Assembly: GCF_002368035.1 (NCBI RefSeq)
Contig: NZ_AP018222.1
Location: 3,775,534 to 3,839,533 of the forward strand
Source: Nostoc linckia NIES-25
GTDB lineage: Bacteria > Cyanobacteriota > Cyanobacteriia > Cyanobacteriales > Nostocaceae
Length of the DNA: 64,000 nt
Direction: 5' to 3'
Notes under the pieces: model-generated
What the model was told of the DNA's origin: nothing
Seen by the model: only the letters and a program-made list of their open reading frames with translations
Databases searched by the model: none
Program-made: the position numbers and the translations under genes
Shown here: one piece after another, positions 1 through 10,436 of the stretch
How positions within the stretch are numbered: the first letter of the stretch is position 1
How the letters are laid out: every line of letters starts with the position of its first letter

Positions 1-1253
1 TCTTCGTATTGGGCGATCGCTTCTGTAAATTGTAGTTGTTTTTGTAAAGCAAAAGCCTCTTGATAAAGCTGTTCTACAGTTGGGAATTGCTGCGTTTGTT
101 CTGTTGGGGGATCGGAATTAGCCCAAGCTTGATGAGGAGTTATTGCAGAGATGCTTTGATGGCTATTGTCAGCAGCCAAATTACCCTCGATGAGGGGAGA
201 ACGCGGATCGAGGGTAATTAACTGCTGAATCTCCTGAGTTTGGAATCCCAAAGCTTGCGGGCGACGGACGCCTGGTAACACCTGCACGTCATAGAGTTCC
301 GTCACTTCTCCTTCTAGACGCAGCCAGTGGACAACTTCGCCGCTTTTCAAATCAATAACCATTAATCCACAGCGCGGTTCAATATTTTTGCTGGCTAAAT
401 TTTCATCCAGTTTTAAACCAGAAAAAGTTTTGTGACGGGGTTTAGATAAGCCGACGATGGCATAATCTCCACTAAATGCCAAACCACGCAGAAAACCCGG
501 ACAAAAAGTAACAGCCTGAAATATTCCCTCAGCATCGATATAGCCGAATTCCCCTGTGCCAGCATTGAGCAACCACAACTTACCCTGATAAAATCGTGGC
601 GCATGGGGCATAGATAAACCCGTAGCAATGACCTCATCAGATTGAATATCAATAATACAGCCACCGCCTTGTCGCTTGTTCCGCCAACCATCCACCACAT
701 CAGATTCACCGCAGAGGGTAACATAGCGGGGCTTACCGTCTACCAGCGCCAAACCATTGAGGTGACAGCGATCCTCATTGACCAAACTAGAAATAAACTT
801 AGGTTTCCATAAAGGAATGCAACTATGGCGATCGCTCACCGTTGCTATACAATTTAATATTGTACTGATAAACACAATGCCTTCGTTGTCAGTTTCCACC
901 ACCAAATCGTGAATATCTAAATCCCCAGTAGTATAAGCAATCCGGGGTATATAAAGCTTGTCATAACCATCATACAGTTGCCCTGGAGCCAGCACATTGT
1001 CTAGCTGCCAGAGTTGGAATCTAGAACTAAGATAAATTCGTTCTGGGGTGGTATATAACCCCATTGCACGGTCGAAATAACGCTCAAATCCCGATAATTC
1101 ACCGCCAGCGTTCGTTCCTAGTAGCATGAGGCGGGAACTTTGATAAGTAGTGAAAGCCAAACTAATTTGCTGAATTTGTAGCCAGTCGATGAAATGTCGT
1201 GAGGCGAGTGTTTCTATAGGAAGAGAAGCTTTAGTTGTAGATTTTTGAAGCAT
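1..1253 (-). CDS. TIGR03032 family protein, 3' end outside window
   Basis: The minus frame is open from ATG at 1253 to the left edge (417 codons), so only the stop is missing. The protein starts MLQKSTTKASLPIETLASRH and has the TIGR03032 pattern I recognise: an N-terminal WLQ...ISLAFTTYQSSRL segment, a beta-propeller-like body (GLALVDGKPRYVTLCGESD, MPHAPRFYQGKLWLLNAGTG) and GLSKPRHKTF further on. Near the edge the text becomes TVEQLYQEAFALQKQLQFTE, which resembles the first helix pair of a TPR, so a TPR array probably follows. The family has no established biochemical role. Confident in family, not in function. Confidence 0.85.
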   Translation of the reverse strand, partial: MLQKSTTKASLPIETLASRHFIDWLQIQQISLAFTTYQSSRLMLLGTNAGGELSGFERYFDRAMGLYTTPERIYLSSRFQLWQLDNVLAPGQLYDGYDKLYIPRIAYTTGDLDIHDLVVETDNEGIVFISTILNCIATVSDRHSCIPLWKPKFISSLVNEDRCHLNGLALVDGKPRYVTLCGESDVVDGWRNKRQGGGCIIDIQSDEVIATGLSMPHAPRFYQGKLWLLNAGTGEFGYIDAEGIFQAVTFCPGFLRGLAFSGDYAIVGLSKPRHKTFSGLKLDENLASKNIEPRCGLMVIDLKSGEVVHWLRLEGEVTELYDVQVLPGVRRPQALGFQTQEIQQLITLDPRSPLIEGNLAADNSHQSISAITPHQAWANSDPPTEQTQQFPTVEQLYQEAFALQKQLQFTEAIAQYE

Positions 1254-1666
1254 TAGTAAAGATATAAATTTTGACTTTTGACACTAGCGAACAACATAGC
1301 TAGAATGTTGGGCGTTCAGTTATTAAATATACATATATTCATTTGAAGTCAACAAATACCAGAAGTTTATTTGAGCGCTTCTTGTCTATAAAATTTACTG
1401 CCAACCTACGGTATATACCAAATTCACGCAAGGCTAAATTTAGCTTTAGTTAACCAGAGTGAAAGCGAAAAATCAGCGTTTAAGGTTGGCTTTCGTTCGT
1501 TAACACAATCTAGCAACTGTAAATGATTTGCTAAAACCATTTACATATAAATAACCACAGCAGTTTTACTGAAGCTTTTGCTAAAATATGCTACTTATTT
1601 ACTGATATTTTTAAGCATAAATACTAGCAAATGAATAACTACCAAATCGGAAAATACTGAAATATC
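1254..1666. other. Divergent intergenic region
   Basis: AT-rich spacer between two divergent genes; it must hold both promoters, but I could not fix a convincing -35/-10 pair. No small ORF, hairpin terminator or dispersed palindrome is evident. Confidence 0.4.
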
Positions 1667-4600
1667 ATGGGAACTACCAACGCGATCGCTACAAAGCAGA
1701 CTCTAGTCATCATCGACGCCGGAATTGATGACCATCAAATACTAGAATTAGGCATCCTACCCACAGCCAAAGTAGCCGTTCTCAACAAACACATTGACGG
1801 CATCGACCAAATCAGCGCCCTGTGCAAGAACCATCCGGCAGCCAGCATCCAGATAATTGCCCACGGCAGCCCAGGCAGCTTGCAACTAGGTAATAGCCAA
1901 CTAAATTTAGCCAACCTCCACACATATCGCCAGCAACTACAACAATGGTTTGCCACAGAAATCCTCATTTACGGGTGTGAAGTCGCGGCTGGAGAAACAG
2001 GAAAAACCTTTATAGAAAGCCTACACCAACTCACCGGAACAAACATTGCCGCCTCAGCCGGAAAAATCGGCAATGCCCAACTTGGGGGAAGTTGGGAACT
2101 AGAAGTCAAGATAGGTGAAATTGACTCCAGCCTAGCTTTACAACCAGAAATTAGAGAAGCTTACCCTAAAGTATTAGCAAGCTTTGCTACCGCCAGCAAC
2201 TTTACAGTCGGCACTGGCCCCATCTCGATCGCAGTAGGGGACTTCAACGGCGACAGCAACCTAGACTTAGTTGCTGCTAACAGCACCAGCAACAAGGTTT
2301 CTGTGCTGCTAGGCAACGGCACAGGCGGCTTCGGCGCTGCTAGCAACTTCACCGTCGGCACTAGTCCCCAGTCAGTCACAGTGGGGGACTTCAACGGCGA
2401 CGGCAACCTAGACTTGGTTGCTGCTAACAGCACCAGTAACAACGTCTCAGTGCTACTAGGCAACGGTACAGGCGGCTTCGACATCGCTACTAACTTCAGC
2501 GCCGGCACTAATCCCCAGTCAGTCACAGTGGGGGACTTCAACGGCGATGGCAACCTGGACTTGGCTGTCACTAACAGAACCACCAGTAAGGTCTCAGTGC
2601 TTCTAGGTGACGGCACAGGCAGCTTTGGAAACCCCACCAACTTCACCGTCGGTACTAATCCCCAGTCAGTCACAGTGGCAGACTTCAACGGTGACGGCAA
2701 CCTGGACTTGGCTGTCGCTAACAAAAACAGCAATAAAGTCTCAGTGCTTTTAGGTGACGGCACAGGCAGTTTTGGCACTGCTAGCAACTTCACCGTCGGC
2801 ACTGGTCCCCAGTCAGTCACAGTGGGGGACTTCAACGGCGACGGCAAGCTGGACTTGGTTACCGCTAACTACACCAGCAACAACATCTCGGTGCTGCTAG
2901 GCAACGGCACAGGCGGCTTTGGCACCGCTACTAACTTCAGCGCCGGCAGCAGTCCGCGATCGGTCATAGTGGGAGATTTCAACAGCGACGGCAAGCTGGA
3001 CTTGGCTACCGCTAACAGAAACGGCAGCAATGTCTCGGTGCTTTTAGGCAACGGCACAGGCGGCTTTGGCACTCCCAGCAAATTCACCGTCGGCAATAGT
3101 CCTCGGTCAATTACAGTAGGAGATTTCAACGGCGACGGCAAGCTGGATTTGGCTACTGCTAACTTCGGAAACAACAAAGTCTCGGTGCTGTTGAACACCA
3201 CCCCCAAAATTACCATTGCTTCAGGCACTAATCCCAAAGAAGGCGGCCCAGACGGCAGTTTTATCATCACTCTCGACACCCCCGCCCCTGTTGGCGGCTT
3301 AGTCGTCAAATTCAACACCATCGGTAGCACAGCCACCCCCACCACCGACTACACTTTAGCAGCAGCCGATACAAATATCACTGCTCTTACAGCCAACACC
3401 TTCGTTATCGCCCAAGGAAAAACCACCGCTACCTTAAAAGTCACAGCTGTAACCGATATCCCCCTAGCTGACCCCAATGAAACAGTTACTATCAACCTAG
3501 AATCTAGCCCGGACTACATCCTTGGTGCAAGTATCACTGCGACTCTAACAATTGCAGAACCTATTGCCCCGGTCGTTACACCCACCAACACCCCGCTAGC
3601 GTACACCGAAAACGATACGGCTACAGCGATCGACTCTGGTCTTACCGTCACCGATGCCGACTCCAGCAACCTCAGCGGTGCCACAGTAAGCATTACCAGT
3701 GGTTTTGTCGCCGCAGAAGACACCCTCGCTTTCACTACCCAAAATGGTATCACTGGCAGCTATAGCAATGGTGTTTTAACCCTGACTGGCAGTGCTAGCG
3801 TTGCCAACTATCAAACTGCACTACGTTCTATCACCTATCAAAACAGCAGCGACAACCCCAGCACCACCACCCGCACCATTAGCTTTATCGTCAATGACGG
3901 CAGCTTAAATAGCACCACTGTTACCCGCAACATTAATCTCACCGCAGTTAATGATGCCCCAGTCGTTACCGCCACCAACACCCCACTGGCTTACATCGAA
4001 AACGACCCAGCAAAAGTCATCGACTCCGGTTTTACGGTCACCGATATTGACTCCAACAACCTCAACAGCGCCACAATTACCATCACCAGCGGTTTTGTCG
4101 CCGCAGAAGATATCCTCGGCTTCACTGCCCAAAATGGTATCACTGGCAGCTATAGCAATGGTGTTTTAACTTTAAGTGGCAGTGCTACTGTCGCCCAATA
4201 TCAAACTGCACTGCGTTCTGTTACTTATCAAAACACTAGCGATAACCCGACTACCACCCGCACCATTAGTTTTGTCGTCAATGACGGCAGCTCAAACAGC
4301 AATACTGTTACCCGCAACATTAATATCACCGCAGTTAATGATGCCCCAGTCATCACGGCCAACAGCACCCCGCTAGCGTACATCGAAAATGATGCGGCTA
4401 CAGCGATCGACTCTGGTCTTACCGTCACCGATGCCGACTCAACCAACCTCAACGGCGCCACAGTCAGTATTAGCAGCGGTTTTGTCGCAGCACAAGACAT
4501 CCTTGGTTTCACTGCCCAAAACGGCATCAGTGGCAGCTATAGCAATGGTGTTTTAACCTTAACTGGCAGTGCTACTGTCGCCAACTATCAAACTGCACTG

Positions 4601-7600
4601 CGTTCTGTTACCTACCAAAACACCAGCGATAACCCCAGCACTGCCACCCGCACAATTAGCTTTATCGTCAATGACGGCAGCTTAAACAGCAGCACTGTCA
4701 CTCGTAACATTAACATCACCGCAGTCAATGATGCCCCAGTTGTGACTGCCACTAACACCCCACTGGCTTACACTGAAAACGACCCAGCAAAAGTAATTGA
4801 CTCTGGTCTTATGGTCACTGATGTTGACTCCGCCAACCTCAACGGCGCCACAGTCAGCATTAGCAGCGGTTTTGTCGGAGTAGAAGATATCCTCGGTTTC
4901 ACTGCCCAAAACGGTATTAGTGGCAGCTATAGCAATGGTGTTTTAACCTTAACTGGTAGTGCTAGTGTCGCCAACTATCAAACTGCACTGCGTTCGATCG
5001 CATACCAAAACACTAGCGATAACCCCAGCACCACCACCCGCACAATTAGCTTTATCGTCAATGACGGTAGTTCAGATAGTATCGCTGCAACCCGCAACAT
5101 TAATATCACCGCAGTTAATGATGCCCCAATCATCACCCCGACCAACACTCCCCTGGCGTACACCGAAAACGATGGGGCTACAGCGATAGACTCTGGTCTT
5201 ACCGTCACCGATGTTGACTCAACCAACCTCAACGGCGCCACAGTCAGTATTAGCAGCGGTTTTGTCGCCGCAGAAGACATCCTCGGTTTCACTGCCCAAA
5301 ACGGCATTAGCGGCAGCTATAGCAATGGTGTTTTAATCTTAACTGGCAGTGCTACTGTCGCCCAATATCAAACTGCACTGCGTTCTGTTACCTACCAAAA
5401 CAGCAGCGATAACCCCAGCACCACCACCCGCACAATTAGTTTTATCGTCAATGACGGCAGCTTAAACAGCAGCACTGTCACTCGCAACATTAATATCGCC
5501 GCAGTCAATGATGCCCCAGTCGTCACCCCGACTAACACCCCTCTGGCTTACACTGAAAACGATGCGGCTACAGCGATAGACTCTGGTCTTACCGTCACCG
5601 ATGCCGACTCAATCAACCTCAGCGGTGCCACAATTACCATCAGCAGTGGTTTTGTTGCCGCGCAAGACATCCTCGGTTTCACTGCCCAAAACGGCATTAG
5701 TGGCAGCTATAGCAATGGTGTTTTAACCTTAACTGGTAGTGCTACTGTCGCCCAATATCAAACTGCACTGCGTTCGATCGCATACCAAAACACTAGCGAT
5801 AACCCCAGCACCACCACTCGCACAATTAGCTTTATCGTCAATGACGGCAGCTTAAATAGCAGCACTGTCACTCGTAACATTAATCTCACCGCAGTCAATG
5901 ATGCCCCAGTTATTACATCAACGAACACCCCTCTGGCTTACACCGAAAACGATGCGGCTACAGCGATAGACTCTGGTCTTACCGTCACCGATGTTGACTC
6001 AACCAACCTCAACAGTGCAACAGTCAGCATTAGCAGCGGTTTTGTTGCGGCAGAAGACACCCTTGCTTTCATTGCCCAAAACGGCATCAGCGGCAGCTAT
6101 AGCAATGGTGTTTTAACCTTAACTGGCAGTGCCAGCGTCGCTGACTATCAAACTGCACTGCGTTCTATCACCTATCAAAACAGCAGCGATAACCCTAGCA
6201 CCACCACTCGCACTATTAGCTTTGTTGTCAATGATGGCAGCTTAAATAGCACCACTGCAACCCGCAACATTAACATCGCCGCAGTCAATGATGCCCCAGT
6301 CGTCACCCCGACTAACACCCCTCTGGCTTACACTGAAAAGGATGCGGCTACAGCGATAGACTCTGGTCTTACCGTCACCGATGCCGACTCAATCAACCTC
6401 AGCGGTGCCACAATCAGCATTACTAGTGGTTTTGTCGCCGCAGAAGACACCCTCGCTTTCATTGCCCAAAACGGCATCAGCGGCAGCTATAGCAATGGTG
6501 TTTTAACCTTAACAGGTAGTGCCAGCGTCGCCGACTATCAAACTGCACTGCGTTCTATCACCTATCAAAACAGCAGCGATAACCCTAGCACCACCACTCG
6601 CACTATTAGCTTTGTTGTCAATGATGGCAGCTTAAATAGCACCACTGCAACCCGCAACATTAACATCACCGCAGTCAATGATGCCCCAGTCGTCACCCCG
6701 ACTAACACCCCTCTGACTTACACTGAAAACGATGCGGCTACAGCGATAGACTCCGGTTTTACAGTCACCGATGTTGACTCCAACAACCTTAACAGTGCCA
6801 CAATCAGCATTACTAGTGGTTTTGTCGCCGCAGAAGACACCCTTGCTTTCATTGCCCAAAACGGCATTAGTGGCAGCTATAGCAATGGTGTTTTAACTTT
6901 AACTGGCACTGCCAGCGTTGCCGACTATCAAACTGCACTGCGTTCTGTCAGCTATCAAAACAGCAGCGATAACCCCAGTACCGCTACTCGCACCATTAGT
7001 TTTGTCGTCAATGACGGCAGTTCAGATAGTATTGCTGCAACCTGCGATATTAATATCACCGCAGTTAATGATGCTCCAGTCATCGCTGCCACAAACACCC
7101 CCCTGACCTACACTGAAAATGACGATGCTACAGTCATCGACTCTGGTATTAGCATCAGCGATGCCGACTCCAGCAACCTCAATGGTGCCATAGTCAACAT
7201 CAGCAGCGGTTTTATTGCCGCAGAAGACAGCCTCGGTTTCACTGCTCAAAATGGCATTAGTGGCAACTATAGCAATGGCATTCTCACCTTAACTGGCAGT
7301 GCCAGCGTTGCCGATTATCAAACTGCACTGCGTTCTATCACCTATCAAAACAGCAGCGATAACCCTACCATCAGCCGCACCATTAGTTTTGTTGTCAATG
7401 ATGGTAGTTCAGATAGTACTGCTGCAACCCGCGATATTAATCTGATTCCACTTAATGATGCCCCAGTGATTAGCGCCACGAACACTCCTCTGGCGTATAC
7501 CGAAAACGACGCGGCTAAAGTCATCGACTTGGATCTTACTATTATAGATGTTGACTCCACTAACCTCAGCAGCGCCACTGTCAGCATCATCGGCTTTGTC

Positions 7601-10051
7601 GCCGCTGAAGATAGCCTCGCTTTCACTGCCCAAAATGGCATTAGTGGCAGCTATAGCAATGGTGTTTTAACCTTAACTGGCAGTGCCAGCGTTGCCGACT
7701 ATCAAACCGCACTGCGTTCTGTTACCTATCAAAACAGCAGCAATAACCCCAGCGCCATCACCCGCACCATTAGTTTTGTAGTCAATGACGGTAGTTCAGA
7801 TAGTATCGCTGCAACCCGCGACATTGATTTCACCGCAGTTGATAATACTCCAGTTATCGCTGCCACCAACACCCCCCTTGACTACACCGAAAATGACGAC
7901 GCTACAATCATCGACTCCGGTATTACCATCAGTGATGTTGACTCCAGCAACCTCAACAGTGCCACAGTCAGTATTATCAATTTTCTTGCTACAGAAGATA
8001 TCCTCGCTTTCACTGACCAAAACGGCATTACTGGCAGCTATAGCAATGGTGTTTTAACTTTAAGTGGTAGTGCCAGTGTCGCCCAATATCAAACTGCACT
8101 GCGTTCTGTTACCTATCAAAATAGCAGCGATAACCCCACCACCAACCGCACCATCAGTTTTGTTGTCAATGATGGTAGTTCAGATAGTACTGCTGCAACC
8201 CGCGATATTAATCTAATCCCAGTTAATGATGTCCCAGTCATCACTGCCACCGGCACCCCCCTTGAGTACACCGAAAACGACCCAGCTAAAGCCATCGACC
8301 CGGATATTGCGATCGCTGATGTTGACTCCAGCAACCTAGAGAGTGCCACAATTAGCATCAGCAGCGGTTTTGTCGCCGCAGAAGATACCCTCGCTTTCAT
8401 TGCCCAAAACGGCATTACTGGCAGCTATAGCAATGGTGTTTTAACCTTAAGTGGCAGTGCCAGCATCGCTGACTATCAAACTGCACTGCGTTCTGTTACC
8501 TATCAAAATAGCAGCGATAACCCCACCACCAGCCGCACCATCAGTTTTGTCGTCAATGATGGTAGTTCAGATAGTATTGCTGCAACCCGCGATATTAATC
8601 TAATCCCAGTTAATGATGCCCCAGTTATTACTGCCACTGGCACCCCCCTTGACTACACCGAAAACGACGACGCTACAATCATCGACTCCGGTATTACCAT
8701 CAGTGATGTTGACTCCAGCAACCTCAGCAGCGCCACAGTCAGTATTATCGATTTTCTTGCTACAGAAGATATCCTCGCTTTCACTGACCAAAACGGCATT
8801 ACTGGCAGCTATAGCAATGGTGTTTTAACCTTAACTGGTAGTGCTACTGCCGCTCAATATCAAATTGCACTGCGTTCTGTTACCTATAAAAACAGCAGCA
8901 ATAAACCCAGCACCACAAAGCGCAGTATCAACTTTGTCGTCAATGATGGCAGCTTAGATAGTATCATCGCAACCCGCGACATTAGTTTCACGCCAGTTAT
9001 AGATGAGGAAATACCCAGTCGTTTAACTAACCCTAATGATGATGTCTTCAATATTACTGGTGAGGATATCAAAGTCAGACTTGAAATTAAGCTCACTGGA
9101 CACAGTAGTAATTCAGTAAATGAACTGGGCTTATTTACTGTTGATGATGCTCTCGGTACGATTAACGGTATTGCGCCTGGTGCTGATGGTTATGCCGCAG
9201 CTGCTTTACAACGGTCACAGGTAATTTTATCTGCGATCGCCAATACTCCTAATGGCTTTGACTCTAATAATCTCACAACTCTACTAGAATTGACTTCTGG
9301 TCAGAATTTCAGATTTTTATTAGTCAAAGATAGTACTTTTGATGCTGTACGTAACGATCCTAACTCCATCGGCAAATTACTGTTTTCTGATGTCTCAACA
9401 CAACAAATTACAGCCTTGGGTGATGATAATTTCTCTCTAGGTTGGAAGGATTTTGCTAATAACACTGCTACAGATTTTAACGCTCTGGTGGTGAAGATTA
9501 AGCAGACAAATCAAGCTTTACCTTTGGGTACAAAGCTACAAAGTAAATTCCAAGGAGAAATGATTGATTTACGAGATGTCGAACAATCAGTTATTGCTGA
9601 ATTTAATGTTTATAGAGAGGCGGCTTACAACAATTATGTCGGCTTCTATCAAGTAATTGATGAAAATGGTGGAATTGATACTAATGGCGATGGGGTGGCT
9701 GATATTCTCACCGGACAAGCTGGTTATACTCAGGCTGCTGTGCGTAGTCGAGTTGCTGGTATTGATTTGAGTGTCAGCAATCAAGGTAGCGCTACTTACA
9801 GTGGTACTTTCCAACCTGGTGGGATTTTTGCTCCGTTTATTATTGTTGATGGTACTCCTGATGCGCTTTTAGATAAAAACTCCAATAACGATCCGGCAGT
9901 TTATTTTCCATTCTTAGGTGCTAATTCCGATGGCTTAGATCATATTCGCTTGTTAGGAAATAATACCTTTGGTTTTGAGGATTTACCTGGTGGTGGCGAT
10001 CGCGATTTTAACGATATGATTGTCAAAGTTAATTTGACCGCCACAATTTAA
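1667..10051 (+). CDS. Giant DUF4347 / FG-GAP / repeat / DUF4114 protein
   Basis: A 2794-residue protein. Residues about 10-160 form a DUF4347 domain (IIAHGSPGSLQLGN, ILIYGCEVAAGETGKTF). Residues about 177-510 hold seven 49-residue FG-GAP/VCBS-type repeats with calcium-binding-like loops (VGDFNGDGNLDL). A Calx-beta-like segment follows (about 513-625). Residues about 634-2440 are fourteen near-identical units of about 130 residues, each starting near NTPLAYTENDAATAIDSG and containing NGISGSYSNGVLTLTG. The last 350 residues contain NELGLFTVDDALG and end in DUF4114 (NTFGFEDLPGGGDRDFNDM). There is no classical N-terminal signal peptide; such proteins are usually thought to leave by type I secretion, which is inference here. 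Likely a calcium-dependent extracellular or surface protein. ATG start at 1667. Confidence 0.9.
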   Translation: MGTTNAIATKQTLVIIDAGIDDHQILELGILPTAKVAVLNKHIDGIDQISALCKNHPAASIQIIAHGSPGSLQLGNSQLNLANLHTYRQQLQQWFATEILIYGCEVAAGETGKTFIESLHQLTGTNIAASAGKIGNAQLGGSWELEVKIGEIDSSLALQPEIREAYPKVLASFATASNFTVGTGPISIAVGDFNGDSNLDLVAANSTSNKVSVLLGNGTGGFGAASNFTVGTSPQSVTVGDFNGDGNLDLVAANSTSNNVSVLLGNGTGGFDIATNFSAGTNPQSVTVGDFNGDGNLDLAVTNRTTSKVSVLLGDGTGSFGNPTNFTVGTNPQSVTVADFNGDGNLDLAVANKNSNKVSVLLGDGTGSFGTASNFTVGTGPQSVTVGDFNGDGKLDLVTANYTSNNISVLLGNGTGGFGTATNFSAGSSPRSVIVGDFNSDGKLDLATANRNGSNVSVLLGNGTGGFGTPSKFTVGNSPRSITVGDFNGDGKLDLATANFGNNKVSVLLNTTPKITIASGTNPKEGGPDGSFIITLDTPAPVGGLVVKFNTIGSTATPTTDYTLAAADTNITALTANTFVIAQGKTTATLKVTAVTDIPLADPNETVTINLESSPDYILGASITATLTIAEPIAPVVTPTNTPLAYTENDTATAIDSGLTVTDADSSNLSGATVSITSGFVAAEDTLAFTTQNGITGSYSNGVLTLTGSASVANYQTALRSITYQNSSDNPSTTTRTISFIVNDGSLNSTTVTRNINLTAVNDAPVVTATNTPLAYIENDPAKVIDSGFTVTDIDSNNLNSATITITSGFVAAEDILGFTAQNGITGSYSNGVLTLSGSATVAQYQTALRSVTYQNTSDNPTTTRTISFVVNDGSSNSNTVTRNINITAVNDAPVITANSTPLAYIENDAATAIDSGLTVTDADSTNLNGATVSISSGFVAAQDILGFTAQNGISGSYSNGVLTLTGSATVANYQTALRSVTYQNTSDNPSTATRTISFIVNDGSLNSSTVTRNINITAVNDAPVVTATNTPLAYTENDPAKVIDSGLMVTDVDSANLNGATVSISSGFVGVEDILGFTAQNGISGSYSNGVLTLTGSASVANYQTALRSIAYQNTSDNPSTTTRTISFIVNDGSSDSIAATRNINITAVNDAPIITPTNTPLAYTENDGATAIDSGLTVTDVDSTNLNGATVSISSGFVAAEDILGFTAQNGISGSYSNGVLILTGSATVAQYQTALRSVTYQNSSDNPSTTTRTISFIVNDGSLNSSTVTRNINIAAVNDAPVVTPTNTPLAYTENDAATAIDSGLTVTDADSINLSGATITISSGFVAAQDILGFTAQNGISGSYSNGVLTLTGSATVAQYQTALRSIAYQNTSDNPSTTTRTISFIVNDGSLNSSTVTRNINLTAVNDAPVITSTNTPLAYTENDAATAIDSGLTVTDVDSTNLNSATVSISSGFVAAEDTLAFIAQNGISGSYSNGVLTLTGSASVADYQTALRSITYQNSSDNPSTTTRTISFVVNDGSLNSTTATRNINIAAVNDAPVVTPTNTPLAYTEKDAATAIDSGLTVTDADSINLSGATISITSGFVAAEDTLAFIAQNGISGSYSNGVLTLTGSASVADYQTALRSITYQNSSDNPSTTTRTISFVVNDGSLNSTTATRNINITAVNDAPVVTPTNTPLTYTENDAATAIDSGFTVTDVDSNNLNSATISITSGFVAAEDTLAFIAQNGISGSYSNGVLTLTGTASVADYQTALRSVSYQNSSDNPSTATRTISFVVNDGSSDSIAATCDINITAVNDAPVIAATNTPLTYTENDDATVIDSGISISDADSSNLNGAIVNISSGFIAAEDSLGFTAQNGISGNYSNGILTLTGSASVADYQTALRSITYQNSSDNPTISRTISFVVNDGSSDSTAATRDINLIPLNDAPVISATNTPLAYTENDAAKVIDLDLTIIDVDSTNLSSATVSIIGFVAAEDSLAFTAQNGISGSYSNGVLTLTGSASVADYQTALRSVTYQNSSNNPSAITRTISFVVNDGSSDSIAATRDIDFTAVDNTPVIAATNTPLDYTENDDATIIDSGITISDVDSSNLNSATVSIINFLATEDILAFTDQNGITGSYSNGVLTLSGSASVAQYQTALRSVTYQNSSDNPTTNRTISFVVNDGSSDSTAATRDINLIPVNDVPVITATGTPLEYTENDPAKAIDPDIAIADVDSSNLESATISISSGFVAAEDTLAFIAQNGITGSYSNGVLTLSGSASIADYQTALRSVTYQNSSDNPTTSRTISFVVNDGSSDSIAATRDINLIPVNDAPVITATGTPLDYTENDDATIIDSGITISDVDSSNLSSATVSIIDFLATEDILAFTDQNGITGSYSNGVLTLTGSATAAQYQIALRSVTYKNSSNKPSTTKRSINFVVNDGSLDSIIATRDISFTPVIDEEIPSRLTNPNDDVFNITGEDIKVRLEIKLTGHSSNSVNELGLFTVDDALGTINGIAPGADGYAAAALQRSQVILSAIANTPNGFDSNNLTTLLELTSGQNFRFLLVKDSTFDAVRNDPNSIGKLLFSDVSTQQITALGDDNFSLGWKDFANNTATDFNALVVKIKQTNQALPLGTKLQSKFQGEMIDLRDVEQSVIAEFNVYREAAYNNYVGFYQVIDENGGIDTNGDGVADILTGQAGYTQAAVRSRVAGIDLSVSNQGSATYSGTFQPGGIFAPFIIVDGTPDALLDKNSNNDPAVYFPFLGANSDGLDHIRLLGNNTFGFEDLPGGGDRDFNDMIVKVNLTATI
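2199..3200 (+). repeat. Seven tandem FG-GAP repeats, 147-bp period
   Basis: In-gene tandem repeats of 49 codons. Each has an FTVGT(N/G/S)PQSVTV start, a DFNGDGxLDL loop and a VSVLLGNGTGGFG end. The seventh lacks the last part and runs into the Calx-beta-like segment. Confidence 0.85.
3567..8997 (+). repeat. Fourteen tandem 130-codon repeats, about 390-bp period
   Basis: The TPLxYxEND motif recurs at roughly 3588, 3978, 4365, 4755, 5145, 5535, 5925, 6315, 6705, 7095, 7482, 7869, 8253 and 8640. Most steps are 390 bp; some units are 1-3 codons shorter. Middle units (about 5145-6900) are nearly identical in DNA; the last five (from about 7095) are more diverged (for example SGITISDVDS and VSIIDFLATED), suggesting recent homogenisation of the centre. 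Confidence 0.9.
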
Positions 10052-10436
10052 GCCTTATACAGGCAAAACAATTGTATTGCAAAAACTAGTGGTAGTTTGG
10101 TAAAGCTAGCAAAAGTACTTATTGTTGCTGGCTTAATGAACTCATCCATCAACTCAAAAAACTGCGGAGTATTTTTCGATCCTATTTTTTAGGGAATGTA
10201 GAAAAACTAGACGATCTCGGATACATCAGGACTTACGCAAAGTCATGAAAAAACGTAGACGCGGAGCGGCTTGCCGCAGGCTACCGCAAAGGACGCAAAG
10301 GACACAAAGAAATAAGAGTTTTAAAGAGTTTTTGCGTAAGTCCTATACATGATAAGTTGGGTTTATAGATTGCTCTAAATTGGGGGTAGAGAATATCTTA
10401 TCTCCTCACCCCCGAACTTTCTACTCCCCGTAAACT
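10052..10436. other. Intergenic region with a MITE-like element
   Basis: No gene seen. Apart from the 117-bp element there is ordinary AT-rich spacer. No convincing terminator after the giant gene. Confidence 0.5.
10228..10344. repeat. MITE-like element, AGGACTTACGC termini
   Basis: A 117-bp element bounded by inverted AGGACTTACGCAAA ends. Its interior includes a dispersed repeat (10247-10302) that also forms the 3' end of pncB at 20094-20149. No coding capacity. Same termini as the element at 12034-12175. Confidence 0.7.
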
